Source of the DNA: Deltaproteobacteria bacterium
GTDB lineage: Bacteria; Myxococcota; UBA727; VGSZ01
DNA: 46,732 nt
Direction of reading: 5' to 3'
NCBI GenBank assembly: GCA_020850995.1
Contig: JADZDP010000113.1
Span: forward strand, 1-46,732
Positions 27,399-34,884 of this stretch are shown here, piece by piece. The position numbers were made by a program, and so were the translations under genes. A model generated the notes under the pieces. The model did not search any database, was not told the DNA's origin, and worked only from the letters and a program-made list of their open reading frames with translations. Position 1 is the first letter of the stretch. Every line of letters starts with the position of its first letter.

Positions 27399-28651
27399 AG
27401 CCCTCGCTCGCGCTCGGAGCCGCGTTCGCGGGCGCGCTCGCGCTCGCGTGCGCCCCCATCGAGGGGCCGGTCACCGTGGAGGCCTTGGTGAGCGACCCCG
27501 ACGCCGAGGGCGGTGCCCGCCTCGATGACGTCGAGCTCCAAACCGTGGAGGACCTGCGCACGGGTCGAGGATCCAACTTCGACGTGGTCGGTGGTCTCAG
27601 GATGATCGGCGACCAGGTGCTCGCTGCCGGCAGCGGCGCCGACAATGACGAGGAGCTGGTGGAGCGGGCGCGCGCGACGGGCGGGTGGCACGACATCAAC
27701 GCGCACCTGTCCTTCGACGGCCAGCGCTGGGTGGCCGAGGACTTCCAAACGCTCACCATGTTCTCGGCCTTCGCGGGGCTCGAGCGCGCCTGGCGCTACG
27801 CCGAGGAGGTGGGCGACGACTCGGGGGCCACCGGGCAACCCGCGCTCGTTGGCCTCGAAGCGAGCACGGTGCTGTCCGGCGATTTGCCCATCAACCTGAT
27901 GACCAGCGACAACGCGGCGTACGCGGTGCCCCTCGACAGCTGGCTCCTGCTGCGCGTGGTGGTGCAAGACGGCGTGCCCTTCGCCATGAGCGGCGACATC
28001 CTGGCGCACGAGTACGGCCATCGCTTCTTTCACAAGAACGTCTACGACGACGAGCAGGCCTTCACCTTCTTCAAGAAACGCTTCGTCGACATGAGCGCCG
28101 CCGAGCTTCGTGCAACGGTCATCTCCCAGGGCGTCGACGAGGGGCTCGCGGATTTGTTCTCGCTCGGCGTTACCGGGGACGTGCATGGCGTACCTGGCGT
28201 CTTCGAAGCCGCGGGCCTGCTGTTCGCGTCGGAGAGCGGGCGTCGCGACCTCGAGGGTGCCTTCGCCGACGCGGCCACCTACCAGAACCTGCGCGACCTC
28301 ACCCTCGACGGCGAGATGCTCGACGGGTGCGGGGCGAGCACGCAGGACGAGCTGTTCTCGCAGGGGAGCTTCAACTTCTACTGTCTTGGCACCGTGCTGG
28401 CGCGCTCCTTGTGGGATGCCAGCGAGCGCGACGTCGAGGTGTTGCGCGGCGAGGTGCAGCCCGCCTTGCGCCGCGCGCTCTCGCGCATGGGCGAGTCCAT
28501 CGGCGCCACCGGCGACTTCGACGTCGACCTCCTGCTCGAGCCGGTGGCCGCGGAGCTGCCCCCCGGCGCGCGCCGCGACGCCGCCTGCGCCGCCTTCCGA
28601 GACAAGTTCGGCGTGCTCGTCGACGAGGGCAAGGTGCCCACGTGCTCCTGA
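27395..28651 (+). CDS. Zincin metallopeptidase-like lipoprotein
   Basis: A 418-residue lipoprotein (signal ending LALAC, Cys19). The zinc motif is ILAHEYGHRFFH (H205, E206, H209), and a downstream VDEGLADLFSLGV supplies a likely third ligand (E249), as in gluzincin-type metallopeptidases. The protein has several Cys (DGCGAS, FYCLG, DAACAA, PTCS), probably disulfide-bonded outside the cytoplasm. GTG at 27395 gives a four-base overlap with the previous stop; GTG at 27392 is equally in frame. The substrate is unknown. Its place after a TonB gene is unusual. Confidence 0.75.
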   Translation: MKPSLALGAAFAGALALACAPIEGPVTVEALVSDPDAEGGARLDDVELQTVEDLRTGRGSNFDVVGGLRMIGDQVLAAGSGADNDEELVERARATGGWHDINAHLSFDGQRWVAEDFQTLTMFSAFAGLERAWRYAEEVGDDSGATGQPALVGLEASTVLSGDLPINLMTSDNAAYAVPLDSWLLLRVVVQDGVPFAMSGDILAHEYGHRFFHKNVYDDEQAFTFFKKRFVDMSAAELRATVISQGVDEGLADLFSLGVTGDVHGVPGVFEAAGLLFASESGRRDLEGAFADAATYQNLRDLTLDGEMLDGCGASTQDELFSQGSFNFYCLGTVLARSLWDASERDVEVLRGEVQPALRRALSRMGESIGATGDFDVDLLLEPVAAELPPGARRDAACAAFRDKFGVLVDEGKVPTCS

Positions 28652-29208
28652 GCGCGCTCCTCGTGCTCGCCGCCGCGCCCACCGACGCGCCGCCGGGGGC
28701 GCCCCAGGCACCCGTGTGGCGCATCGACGCCCCGCTTGTCTTGGTCGCGCAAGCGCCCACCTCGGGGAACGAGACGCGTGTCACGCCCTGGCTCGGCGTG
28801 CGCGTCACCCGCATGCTCGAGGCGCCGCCCGAGCAGCTCGTGGTGCTCGGTGGTGACCTCGCGGCCACGCTCGGCTACGGCCCCACCGAAGGCACGCAGC
28901 GCGTGAACTTCGCGCGCATGGGGGCCGCGCTCGACGCTCGCGCGCTCCTCGCCGTCAACGCGCTGCACTCGGCGACGACGTGGCTGCGGCCCTATGGTTT
29001 CGGCGCCACCCACCTTGGCGGCGAGCTCGGCATCCTCAGCGCCTACGACGATCAGCGCTACCGCTTCTTGCCGGTATGGGGGCTCAGCGCCGGGCTCGGC
29101 GTCGAGCTGACGGTGCACGTGCTGTCGCTGCGCGTGGACCTGGGCGCCGGCACCCGCAACGGCGGCTTCGCGCTCGAGTCGAGCTTCGGCGTGGGCGCGG
29201 CCTTCTGA
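28642..29208 (+). CDS. Small outer-membrane-type protein
   Basis: A 188-residue protein whose GTG overlaps the metallopeptidase gene by ten bases, with AAGGTG upstream. An N-terminal hydrophobic stretch (LLSALLVLAAAP) looks like a signal peptide. The body alternates polar and non-polar residues as in beta strands (VWGLSAGLGVELTVHVLSLRVDLGAG), and the chain ends GVGAAF with a C-terminal Phe. It is probably a small barrel or barrel-associated protein. No family assigned. The conserved 51-bp element begins 10 bases after its stop. Confidence 0.6.
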   Translation: MLLSALLVLAAAPTDAPPGAPQAPVWRIDAPLVLVAQAPTSGNETRVTPWLGVRVTRMLEAPPEQLVVLGGDLAATLGYGPTEGTQRVNFARMGAALDARALLAVNALHSATTWLRPYGFGATHLGGELGILSAYDDQRYRFLPVWGLSAGLGVELTVHVLSLRVDLGAGTRNGGFALESSFGVGAAF

Positions 29209-29218
29209 CGCCCGAAGA

Positions 29219-29269
29219 ATCGATGCTCAGCGACCAGCGGGAGCCGTCGTGGGTGGGGGCCCCGCGTCC
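29219..29269 (+). repeat. Conserved 51-bp element, copy B
   Basis: It matches the reverse complement of 682-732 at 47 of 51 positions and starts 10 bases after a stop codon, just as copy A does (9 bases). Predicted fold: GAC(29232-29234)/GTC(29266-29268) outer pair, GCGGG(29237-29241)/CCCGC(29261-29265), bulged A, GCC/GGC, 12-base loop. It lies between convergent genes, so a terminator role is possible. A 17-codon reading (MLSDQREPSWVGAPRPG) also exists. Confidence 0.7.
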
Positions 29270-29282
29270 GGGATGAGCGGCC

Positions 29283-30812
29283 CTACAGCTCGAACATCAA
29301 CAGGCGCAGCAGCTGCAGCTGGTCGGGGTGGCTGCCGGGCTCCTGGTGAAATGACGAGTAGATGATGCGCCCAAGCCCGTGCTCGAAGCCAACGATCTGC
29401 GGCGAGTCTTCAACGACGGTGCCGCCCATGAGCGGGCTGTCGGCGCGCAGGTACACGACCACGTCCGGAGCGGCGTCGATCATGACGCTCCAGGTCTCGA
29501 GCGCGTAGCGCAGCGTCGCGTCGACGCGGCCAAAGCTCGACGCCAAGGGCGGATAGACGAGTTGCGCGGGCAGGGCGTCGGCGATGGCGCCGCGGTCGCC
29601 GGCGCTGCGCACCAAATCGTCGCCGTAGAAGTCGATGCGCTCCGGCCAGGTGACCTCGATGAGGTCATAGGCCTGATCGGACGCGTGCAAGCTGCCGCCG
29701 TCGGCCACGAAGGCGCGCAGCCGATCCTGCATGACCGGGCTCGCCAGGTAGCTCGCCTCGGCGGAGCGGCAGTTGAGGAACAGGATGCGATAGTCGCGCA
29801 CGCGCTCGTCGGCGCCGAGCAGGCGCTCGGCCCAGTCGCCGTCGTAGAGATCAATGTCGTTCGGATCGATGCCGACGTCGTCGAGCACCTCCTCCACGTG
29901 GTCGTAGAGGCTGCCGCGCACCACGGCGATGCGCAGCTCGTCGGGCACCAGGCCGCACTCGTCCTCGGGTAGCTCCAGGATGTCCCCCGGTGGGATGGCG
30001 ACCGTGCGCGAGCTTTGGAAGCTGCCCTTCTCGATGACCAGCGTCTGCGGCCCGGCCGGTACGCCGTCGAGCAGGAAGCGGCCCTCGGCGTCGGTGAAGG
30101 CGACGATCTCGTCGTCACCGAGGGGCGTGATGCTGGCGCGCGCGTCGAGCAACCAGCCGCTGCCATCGGGGGCGCACACACGCCCGCGCACACCGCCGAG
30201 CTCCAACGGCGGCCCCACGGCGCAGGCGCCGCCCACGTCGACCACGGTCTGCTCGTCGTCCTGCACGGTGATCTCCTCGGCGCGCGCGAAGCCCGACGCC
30301 GATACCGACAGCACATGCGTGCCCACCGGGACCTCGGCGAAGGCGAAGCGCCCCTCGGTGTCGGTGGTGTCCTCGAGCTCGGTCTGGTCCGGGAGCAGGA
30401 TGACCACGCGGGCGCCCGCCACCACCTCGTCGACGTGGCGGTTGCACACGCGCCCCACCACTGAACCGGACGCGTCCTCGGGGAGCGCGCGGCACGCGTC
30501 GTCGTCGACCATGGTGGTGGCGCCGGCGCGAACCTCGATGCGCTTGCCGCGCTCCCCGGGCAGGCGCACGGTGGCGCTGCCGGCCGGCACGTCGTCGAAC
30601 AAGAAGGTCCCATCGTGCTCTGCAACCACATGGAGCTCGTCGTCACCCTCGAGGCGCAGCTCGATCACCACGCCGGCCGCGGGCGCGCCGCTCTCGGGCA
30701 GGCATGCAACGCCGCTGACCGCGCCCGGGGGCGCGTAGAGCGGCTCGACGTCGCAGTCACAGGCAGTGAAGGGCAGGAGCGCGAGCGAGCAGCCGAGGAG
30801 CGTTCGCAGCAT
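29283..30812 (-). CDS. Lipoprotein with CnaB-like repeats
   Basis: A 509-residue probable lipoprotein (signal ending FTAC, Cys18, imperfect lipobox). Three carboxypeptidase-regulatory/CnaB-like beta-sandwich units follow: HDGTFLFDDVPAGSATVRL, TEGRFAFAEVPVGTHVLSV and AEGRFLLDGVPAGPQTLVI, each preceded by a GxVCxxxG strand with paired Cys. The C-terminal 210 residues contain DYRILFLNCRSAEASYL, AFVADGGSLHASDQAYDLIE and GRIIYSSFHQEPG, which resemble glutamine-amidotransferase/ThuA-type Rossmann folds, but no catalytic site is evident. It is presumably a surface protein. The next reverse gene upstream is 63 bases away. Confidence 0.7.
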   Translation of the reverse strand: MLRTLLGCSLALLPFTACDCDVEPLYAPPGAVSGVACLPESGAPAAGVVIELRLEGDDELHVVAEHDGTFLFDDVPAGSATVRLPGERGKRIEVRAGATTMVDDDACRALPEDASGSVVGRVCNRHVDEVVAGARVVILLPDQTELEDTTDTEGRFAFAEVPVGTHVLSVSASGFARAEEITVQDDEQTVVDVGGACAVGPPLELGGVRGRVCAPDGSGWLLDARASITPLGDDEIVAFTDAEGRFLLDGVPAGPQTLVIEKGSFQSSRTVAIPPGDILELPEDECGLVPDELRIAVVRGSLYDHVEEVLDDVGIDPNDIDLYDGDWAERLLGADERVRDYRILFLNCRSAEASYLASPVMQDRLRAFVADGGSLHASDQAYDLIEVTWPERIDFYGDDLVRSAGDRGAIADALPAQLVYPPLASSFGRVDATLRYALETWSVMIDAAPDVVVYLRADSPLMGGTVVEDSPQIVGFEHGLGRIIYSSFHQEPGSHPDQLQLLRLLMFEL

Positions 30813-30875
30813 GGCGGCCCGATAGCGGAGCGGATCGCGGCGCGAAACACGTCCCTCCAAGCGGCGTGACGCGGA

Positions 30876-31367
30876 TCAACCCCCGTCGAGCTGCCCGGCC
30901 GGTGTGAGCTCGATGGGCCCCGCGACCACGGTGCCGGCGGGGTTCGTCACTGTCAGATCGAGCGAGAAGGCGCCGTCGTCGATGTGGTAGCGGAAGACGA
31001 CGGTGGCGCGGGCGCCGTCGTCGTCGGTGCCGCTCATCTCGTCGAGCCAATTGTGGTGCGTCGCCGTGTAGCTGAGCGCGCCGGCGTCGCTGACGTCGAG
31101 GAACAGGTCGGCGGCCGCGGCCACCAAGCGCACGGGCTCATAGGGATACTCCTTGTACATGACGTCGGGCTCCCCGACGGGCCGCCGCTCGAGACGTACG
31201 CAGGCGCCGTCGTCGTCGCTGGCCTGCACGACCTCAGCGCGGGGATCGAAGACCAGGGGCGCGAGCCCGCAGGTAGGGGGGCGGTCGCCGTCGCCAGGCG
31301 CGGGTCCGCAAGCAGCGGCGACGAGGAGCACGAGGGGGGCAAGGGCAGAGGGAAAACGGCACAGCAT
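30876..31367 (-). CDS. Small lipoprotein, unknown function
   Basis: A 163-residue protein with a signal ending VAAAC (Cys20), then GPAPGDGDRPPTCG. The mature part is one beta-rich domain (VVFRYHIDDGAFSLDLTVTNPAGTVV). It contains two further Cys (PTCGL, GACVRL) that could pair. ATG at 31367 is chosen because it begins the signal peptide; the open frame extends further upstream without protein-like sequence. No family recognised. It probably shares a transcript with the CnaB-like gene. Confidence 0.6.
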   Translation of the reverse strand: MLCRFPSALAPLVLLVAAACGPAPGDGDRPPTCGLAPLVFDPRAEVVQASDDDGACVRLERRPVGEPDVMYKEYPYEPVRLVAAAADLFLDVSDAGALSYTATHHNWLDEMSGTDDDGARATVVFRYHIDDGAFSLDLTVTNPAGTVVAGPIELTPAGQLDGG

Positions 31368-31529
31368 GTGCGCCGCGCTCGCACGTTCGATGCCAGCGCG
31401 GCCGCCGCGCAGGTACGCGGCCGTGGCCGCTGATCCCGCACGGTTTTTCACGTGTGCGCGCGGGAACACTGCGCCGCTGCACCTCGTTATCATCGAGCTT
31501 CGGCGCATCGCAGACCTCAGGGAGGGCGC

Positions 31530-32240
31530 ATGACGGACACCACCATCGAGTTGCCCGCCACACCCATGCAGCTCTTCGACCCGGCGCGCGGCAGCGCGCG
31601 GCCTGGGGCGCGCCTGGTGCGCGCTCGGCGCCACGGCCGCGTGGCGGCGTCGATCCCGCTCTTCGTGGGCTTCCTGCTGCTCGCGCTCGACGCGCTCGCC
31701 AACGACCGCACCCCCGCGGTCTTCATCCTCATGGGCGCGTGGCTCGCCGCGGGTACCGTGTACCTGGCGGTGCTGGCGGGGAGCTGGCTCGTGCGCTCCT
31801 CGCTGCCGCCGTCGGAGCTGGCGCGCGAGCTCGGCAAAGGCAGCTCCTCGGAGCGCAACGCCCTCATGCTACCGCTCATCGGCGTCGCGCTGGTGGGGCC
31901 GCTCTCCTTGCACGGCGCCATCTCGCTCTTGCTCGGCTGCGGCCCCGGGCCCATCGGCTTCGACGAGTGGGTGATGGCGAGCCTGATCATCGTGGGCCAC
32001 GCGCACCTGGTGTTCGCCTTCCTCGTGGGCCGGCACGCCACCATGCTCGCGGAAGATATCGCGGGCGTGTCGGCGAAGCGCACCTTCCTGTTGACGACGC
32101 TGACCTCGGCCATCCCCGGCGTGTTGCTGTACGCGATCCCGCCGGTTCTCACCGCCATCACCGGGGCCGTGTTGGTGCTGCCCATGTACGGCTGGGCGCG
32201 CCGCACGCTGGCCGTCGAGCGCGTGATGGCCGCGCGCTGA
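31530..32240 (+). CDS. Multi-pass membrane protein, unknown function
   Basis: A 236-residue protein with about six predicted membrane segments (near 38-57, 63-88, 111-138, 146-167, 187-205, 206-226) after an Arg-rich cytoplasmic N-terminus. No catalytic or transport motif stands out; VGHAHLVFAFLVGRHATML holds several His in or near a membrane segment, which could bind a metal or haem, but this is weak. ATG at 31530 follows GGAGG by 4 bases. It is a single gene, divergent from the lipoprotein gene ending the block before it. Confidence 0.65.
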   Translation: MTDTTIELPATPMQLFDPARGSARPGARLVRARRHGRVAASIPLFVGFLLLALDALANDRTPAVFILMGAWLAAGTVYLAVLAGSWLVRSSLPPSELARELGKGSSSERNALMLPLIGVALVGPLSLHGAISLLLGCGPGPIGFDEWVMASLIIVGHAHLVFAFLVGRHATMLAEDIAGVSAKRTFLLTTLTSAIPGVLLYAIPPVLTAITGAVLVLPMYGWARRTLAVERVMAAR

Positions 32241-32321
32241 GCCACCACCCGAGCGCGGACACGCTCGCGCCCACCCGGGAGAGCACGTTAGCGTGGGGCT
32301 CGTCGAGACGCCGGAGCCCCC

Positions 32322-33056
32322 ATGTTGTCGCTCGTGTTGTGGTCGTCGCTCGCGGTGGCAGAGCCGCTCAAGGTGCTCGTGCTCGATCTGCAAGCGGAGA
32401 ACGTCCCCGAGTCCACCGCGCGCATCCTTCGTGACGAGATCGCAGTCGACCTCGGCCGCGACGCGCGCCTCGACGTGCTTTCCACCGAGGACTTGCGGCG
32501 CGTGGTCTCGGTGGAGGTGGAGAAGAAAGCCCTCGGCTGCGACGAGCAGAGCTGCCTCGCCGAAATGGGCCAAGCGCTCGGCGCCCGCTACATCGTGCAT
32601 GGCAGCGTGGCACTCCTCGGCAGCACCACAATCATGCACTTGAACCTCTTCGACACCGCCGAGAATCGCTCGGTGACACGTGAGACAGCCGAGGCCAAGA
32701 ACGCCGACCAACTGCTGCCCGCGCTCCGGGCCGCGTTGGCGCGGGTACGGGGGCGCATGCTCGGCGAGCCTGGCGCGCCGGCCATGAGCGTGCACGAAGA
32801 CGCCGGGCCCTCGGGCCTCGCCATCGCTGGTGGCGTCACCGGCGGGCTCGGCGTGGTCACGCTCGGCGTCGGCGCCGTGCTCATGGGGCTGGCGACGCCG
32901 ACCTTCTACAACATGACGCCGCCCCCCGAGGGACCGGCGCCTGAGGATCGGGTAGCCGCCCAGGGCCAAGGCCAGCTAGGCACCGGGCTCTTGGTGGGCG
33001 GAGCGCTGATTGGGGCCATCGGCGGGGCGCTCTTCGCGATCGGGGTGATGCCGTGA
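32322..33056 (+). CDS. CsgG/FlgO-like exported protein
   Basis: A 244-residue protein with a short signal (MLSLVLWSSLAVA, cleavage before EP). The domain that follows, VLVLDLQAENVPESTARIL ... LGARYIVHGSVALLGST, has the layout of CsgG-like nucleotide-free alpha/beta domains found in many exported proteins of this group. Two Gly-rich hydrophobic segments near the C-terminus (GLAIAGGVTGGLGVVTLGVG, GLLVGGALIGAIGGALFAIG) could anchor it. Two Cys (GCDEQSC) sit close together. The stop overlaps the GTG of the next gene, so the pair is translated together. Confidence 0.65.
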   Translation: MLSLVLWSSLAVAEPLKVLVLDLQAENVPESTARILRDEIAVDLGRDARLDVLSTEDLRRVVSVEVEKKALGCDEQSCLAEMGQALGARYIVHGSVALLGSTTIMHLNLFDTAENRSVTRETAEAKNADQLLPALRAALARVRGRMLGEPGAPAMSVHEDAGPSGLAIAGGVTGGLGVVTLGVGAVLMGLATPTFYNMTPPPEGPAPEDRVAAQGQGQLGTGLLVGGALIGAIGGALFAIGVMP

Positions 33057-34720
33057 GCCGCTCGACGTGGATCGGCCTTGCGGGCGCCCTCGCGATCGTC
33101 GCCGTCGCGGCGGGCTCGTGCTTCTTCGGCGCGCTGCCCTGCGCGAGCTCGGCCAACTGCCCCGCCGGGCAGGCGTGCGTCAATGGTGCGTGTGCGGCGG
33201 AGGGCGAGGGCGAAGGTGAGGGGGAAGGCGAAGGCGAGGGCGAGGGCGAGGGCGAGGGCGAGGGCGAACCCATGCCCCTGTGTGACGGCCACGACGGCGT
33301 CCTCAACGTCGCGGCAGGAGCCACCGTGTTGCTCTCGTCGCAAGCGTCCATGGCGGCAGTTGTGTCGGCGTCCACGGGCGCCGACACCATCGAGCTCGCG
33401 ACCACCGGTGGCTTCGAGGTCGGCAGCCGCGCAGTGCTTGTGCAGGTCGGCGGCAACAACGCGGGGCGCTTCGAGATCGTCGACGTGCGCGCGGTCAGCG
33501 CCGCACTCGGCACGGTGACGGTCGGGGCGCCGCTGCAGCACTCCTACGACCCGGCCGCGCAAACGCAGCTCGTGGAGGCGCCCTGCTTCACCGACGTGAG
33601 CGTCGCGGGCACCCTCAGCACACGGCCATGGGACGGCGCCACCGGCGGCGTGCTCGCCTTCTTCGCCAACAGCAGCGTGCAGGTTCTGCCCGGCGGCACC
33701 ATCAGCGTCGATGGCGCCGGCTTCCGCGGCGGCCCCATCACCGCGCCTCAGCCTGGGGTGGAAGGCCAAGGCGGCGGCAACGGCGGCACGGGCGCCTCCA
33801 AGGGGGGCGCGTGCGACCTCTCGCCCGACGTCACCGCCCAAAGCGGCTTCCCCGGCAACGTCGACGACGGCGCCGGCGGGGCCACGCCGGGCAACGGTGC
33901 CACCTTCGACACCCACTGCATCTCCGGCATGGGCGGCCGTGGCGGCCTTGGCAGCGCGGCGCCGACCAGCGTCACGCCCGGGGCCCCCGGCGAGGGGGTG
34001 CGCGGCGGCGCTGGCGGGACGCCTGCGCAACCAGCAGCCGGCGGCCTGTCCCCGGGCGTGGGCCTCGGCTTCGGCGGCGGCGGCGGCGCGGGCCACAGCG
34101 GCCTGGCCGGCGCCGGTGGTGGTGGTGGTGGCGGCGGCGGCGGCTGCACCGGTAGCGGCCCCGTGAACGGCGGGAACGGCGCGGCGGGTGGAGGTGGCGG
34201 CGCGAGCGGTGGCGGCGGCGGCGGCGGTCACGGCGGCGGCGCCATCTTCGTCGAGACCCTCGCGATCGCGGGCAGCGGCCTCATCGGCGCGCGGGGTTTG
34301 GTGGGCGGCGATGGCGCCGACGGCGGCGACGGTGCCACCGGGGGAGCGGGCGGACCAGGCGCCGTGTGCACCGGTACCGAGGCCGCCGATGGCGGCGGTG
34401 GCGGTGGTGGAGTTGGCGCCAGCGGAGGCATGGGCGGCGCAGGCGCGGGCGGCGGCGCAGGCGGCACGGTGGTCGTGCGCTACCGGAGCGGCGCCCTGCC
34501 GGATGTGCAGACCACCAGCGGCGGCGCCGGTGCGGGCGGTGGCGGGGGCGGCGTGGGTGGCGGTGGCGACGGGGGGCCCGGCGGCGTCCAAAATCCGTCC
34601 ACAGGGCTGCACAGCAGTGGCAGCCCCGGCAGCCCCGGGGCTGCGGGCGCCCCTGGCGAAGCAGGGCCACCTGGGCTTGCGGGCGCCGCGGGCCGGGAGG
34701 ATCTCGTGGTGGTGCCGTAA
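33053..34720 (+). CDS. Gly-rich lipoprotein with Glu-Gly linker
   Basis: A 555-residue exported protein with GTG overlapping the previous stop. The signal ends VAAGSC (Cys23). Next is a four-Cys motif, C30-x5-C36-x5-C42-x4-C47, then 11 Glu-Gly units (residues 50-72). A beta domain (about 75-215) precedes a very Gly-rich region (about 220-550) with many GGG, GGA and GxP runs, such as GGGGGGGGG and PGSPGAAGAPGEAGPPGLAG, the last close to a collagen Gly-X-Y pattern. It is likely a long surface fibre or coat component. No enzyme motif. GC content peaks here. Confidence 0.75.
   Translation: MSRSTWIGLAGALAIVAVAAGSCFFGALPCASSANCPAGQACVNGACAAEGEGEGEGEGEGEGEGEGEGEGEPMPLCDGHDGVLNVAAGATVLLSSQASMAAVVSASTGADTIELATTGGFEVGSRAVLVQVGGNNAGRFEIVDVRAVSAALGTVTVGAPLQHSYDPAAQTQLVEAPCFTDVSVAGTLSTRPWDGATGGVLAFFANSSVQVLPGGTISVDGAGFRGGPITAPQPGVEGQGGGNGGTGASKGGACDLSPDVTAQSGFPGNVDDGAGGATPGNGATFDTHCISGMGGRGGLGSAAPTSVTPGAPGEGVRGGAGGTPAQPAAGGLSPGVGLGFGGGGGAGHSGLAGAGGGGGGGGGGCTGSGPVNGGNGAAGGGGGASGGGGGGGHGGGAIFVETLAIAGSGLIGARGLVGGDGADGGDGATGGAGGPGAVCTGTEAADGGGGGGGVGASGGMGGAGAGGGAGGTVVVRYRSGALPDVQTTSGGAGAGGGGGGVGGGGDGGPGGVQNPSTGLHSSGSPGSPGAAGAPGEAGPPGLAGAAGREDLVVVP
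33200..33268 (+). repeat. Glu-Gly coding hexanucleotide repeat, tract 1
   Basis: About 11.5 copies of a GAGGGC-type unit, mixed with GAAGGC, GAAGGT and GAGGGG variants, coding (Glu-Gly)11-Glu. It sits between the Cys-rich motif and the body of the Gly-rich lipoprotein. Unit changes keep the reading frame. Confidence 0.9.
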
Positions 34721-34884
34721 CGCTCGTTTCATGCCCCCGGACCGAGCGGGCGCACGCCAACCTGCCGGGCACAAGGCGCGAGGCGCCGGCCATCCTCGAC
34801 GGATTGGCGGCCCACAGCAACGCTGTGATCGGCAGCTTGGCGCCATGCACGCGACGGGAGGGGTTAGGAAACGAGCTCCCGGGG

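Noticed and set aside
34722..34876. 9-bp inverted repeat GCTCGTTTC/GAAACGAGC enclosing the gap between convergent genes
   Set aside because: With about 137 bases between the arms, a 9-bp match is expected by chance in a window of this size. No other sign of a structured RNA.
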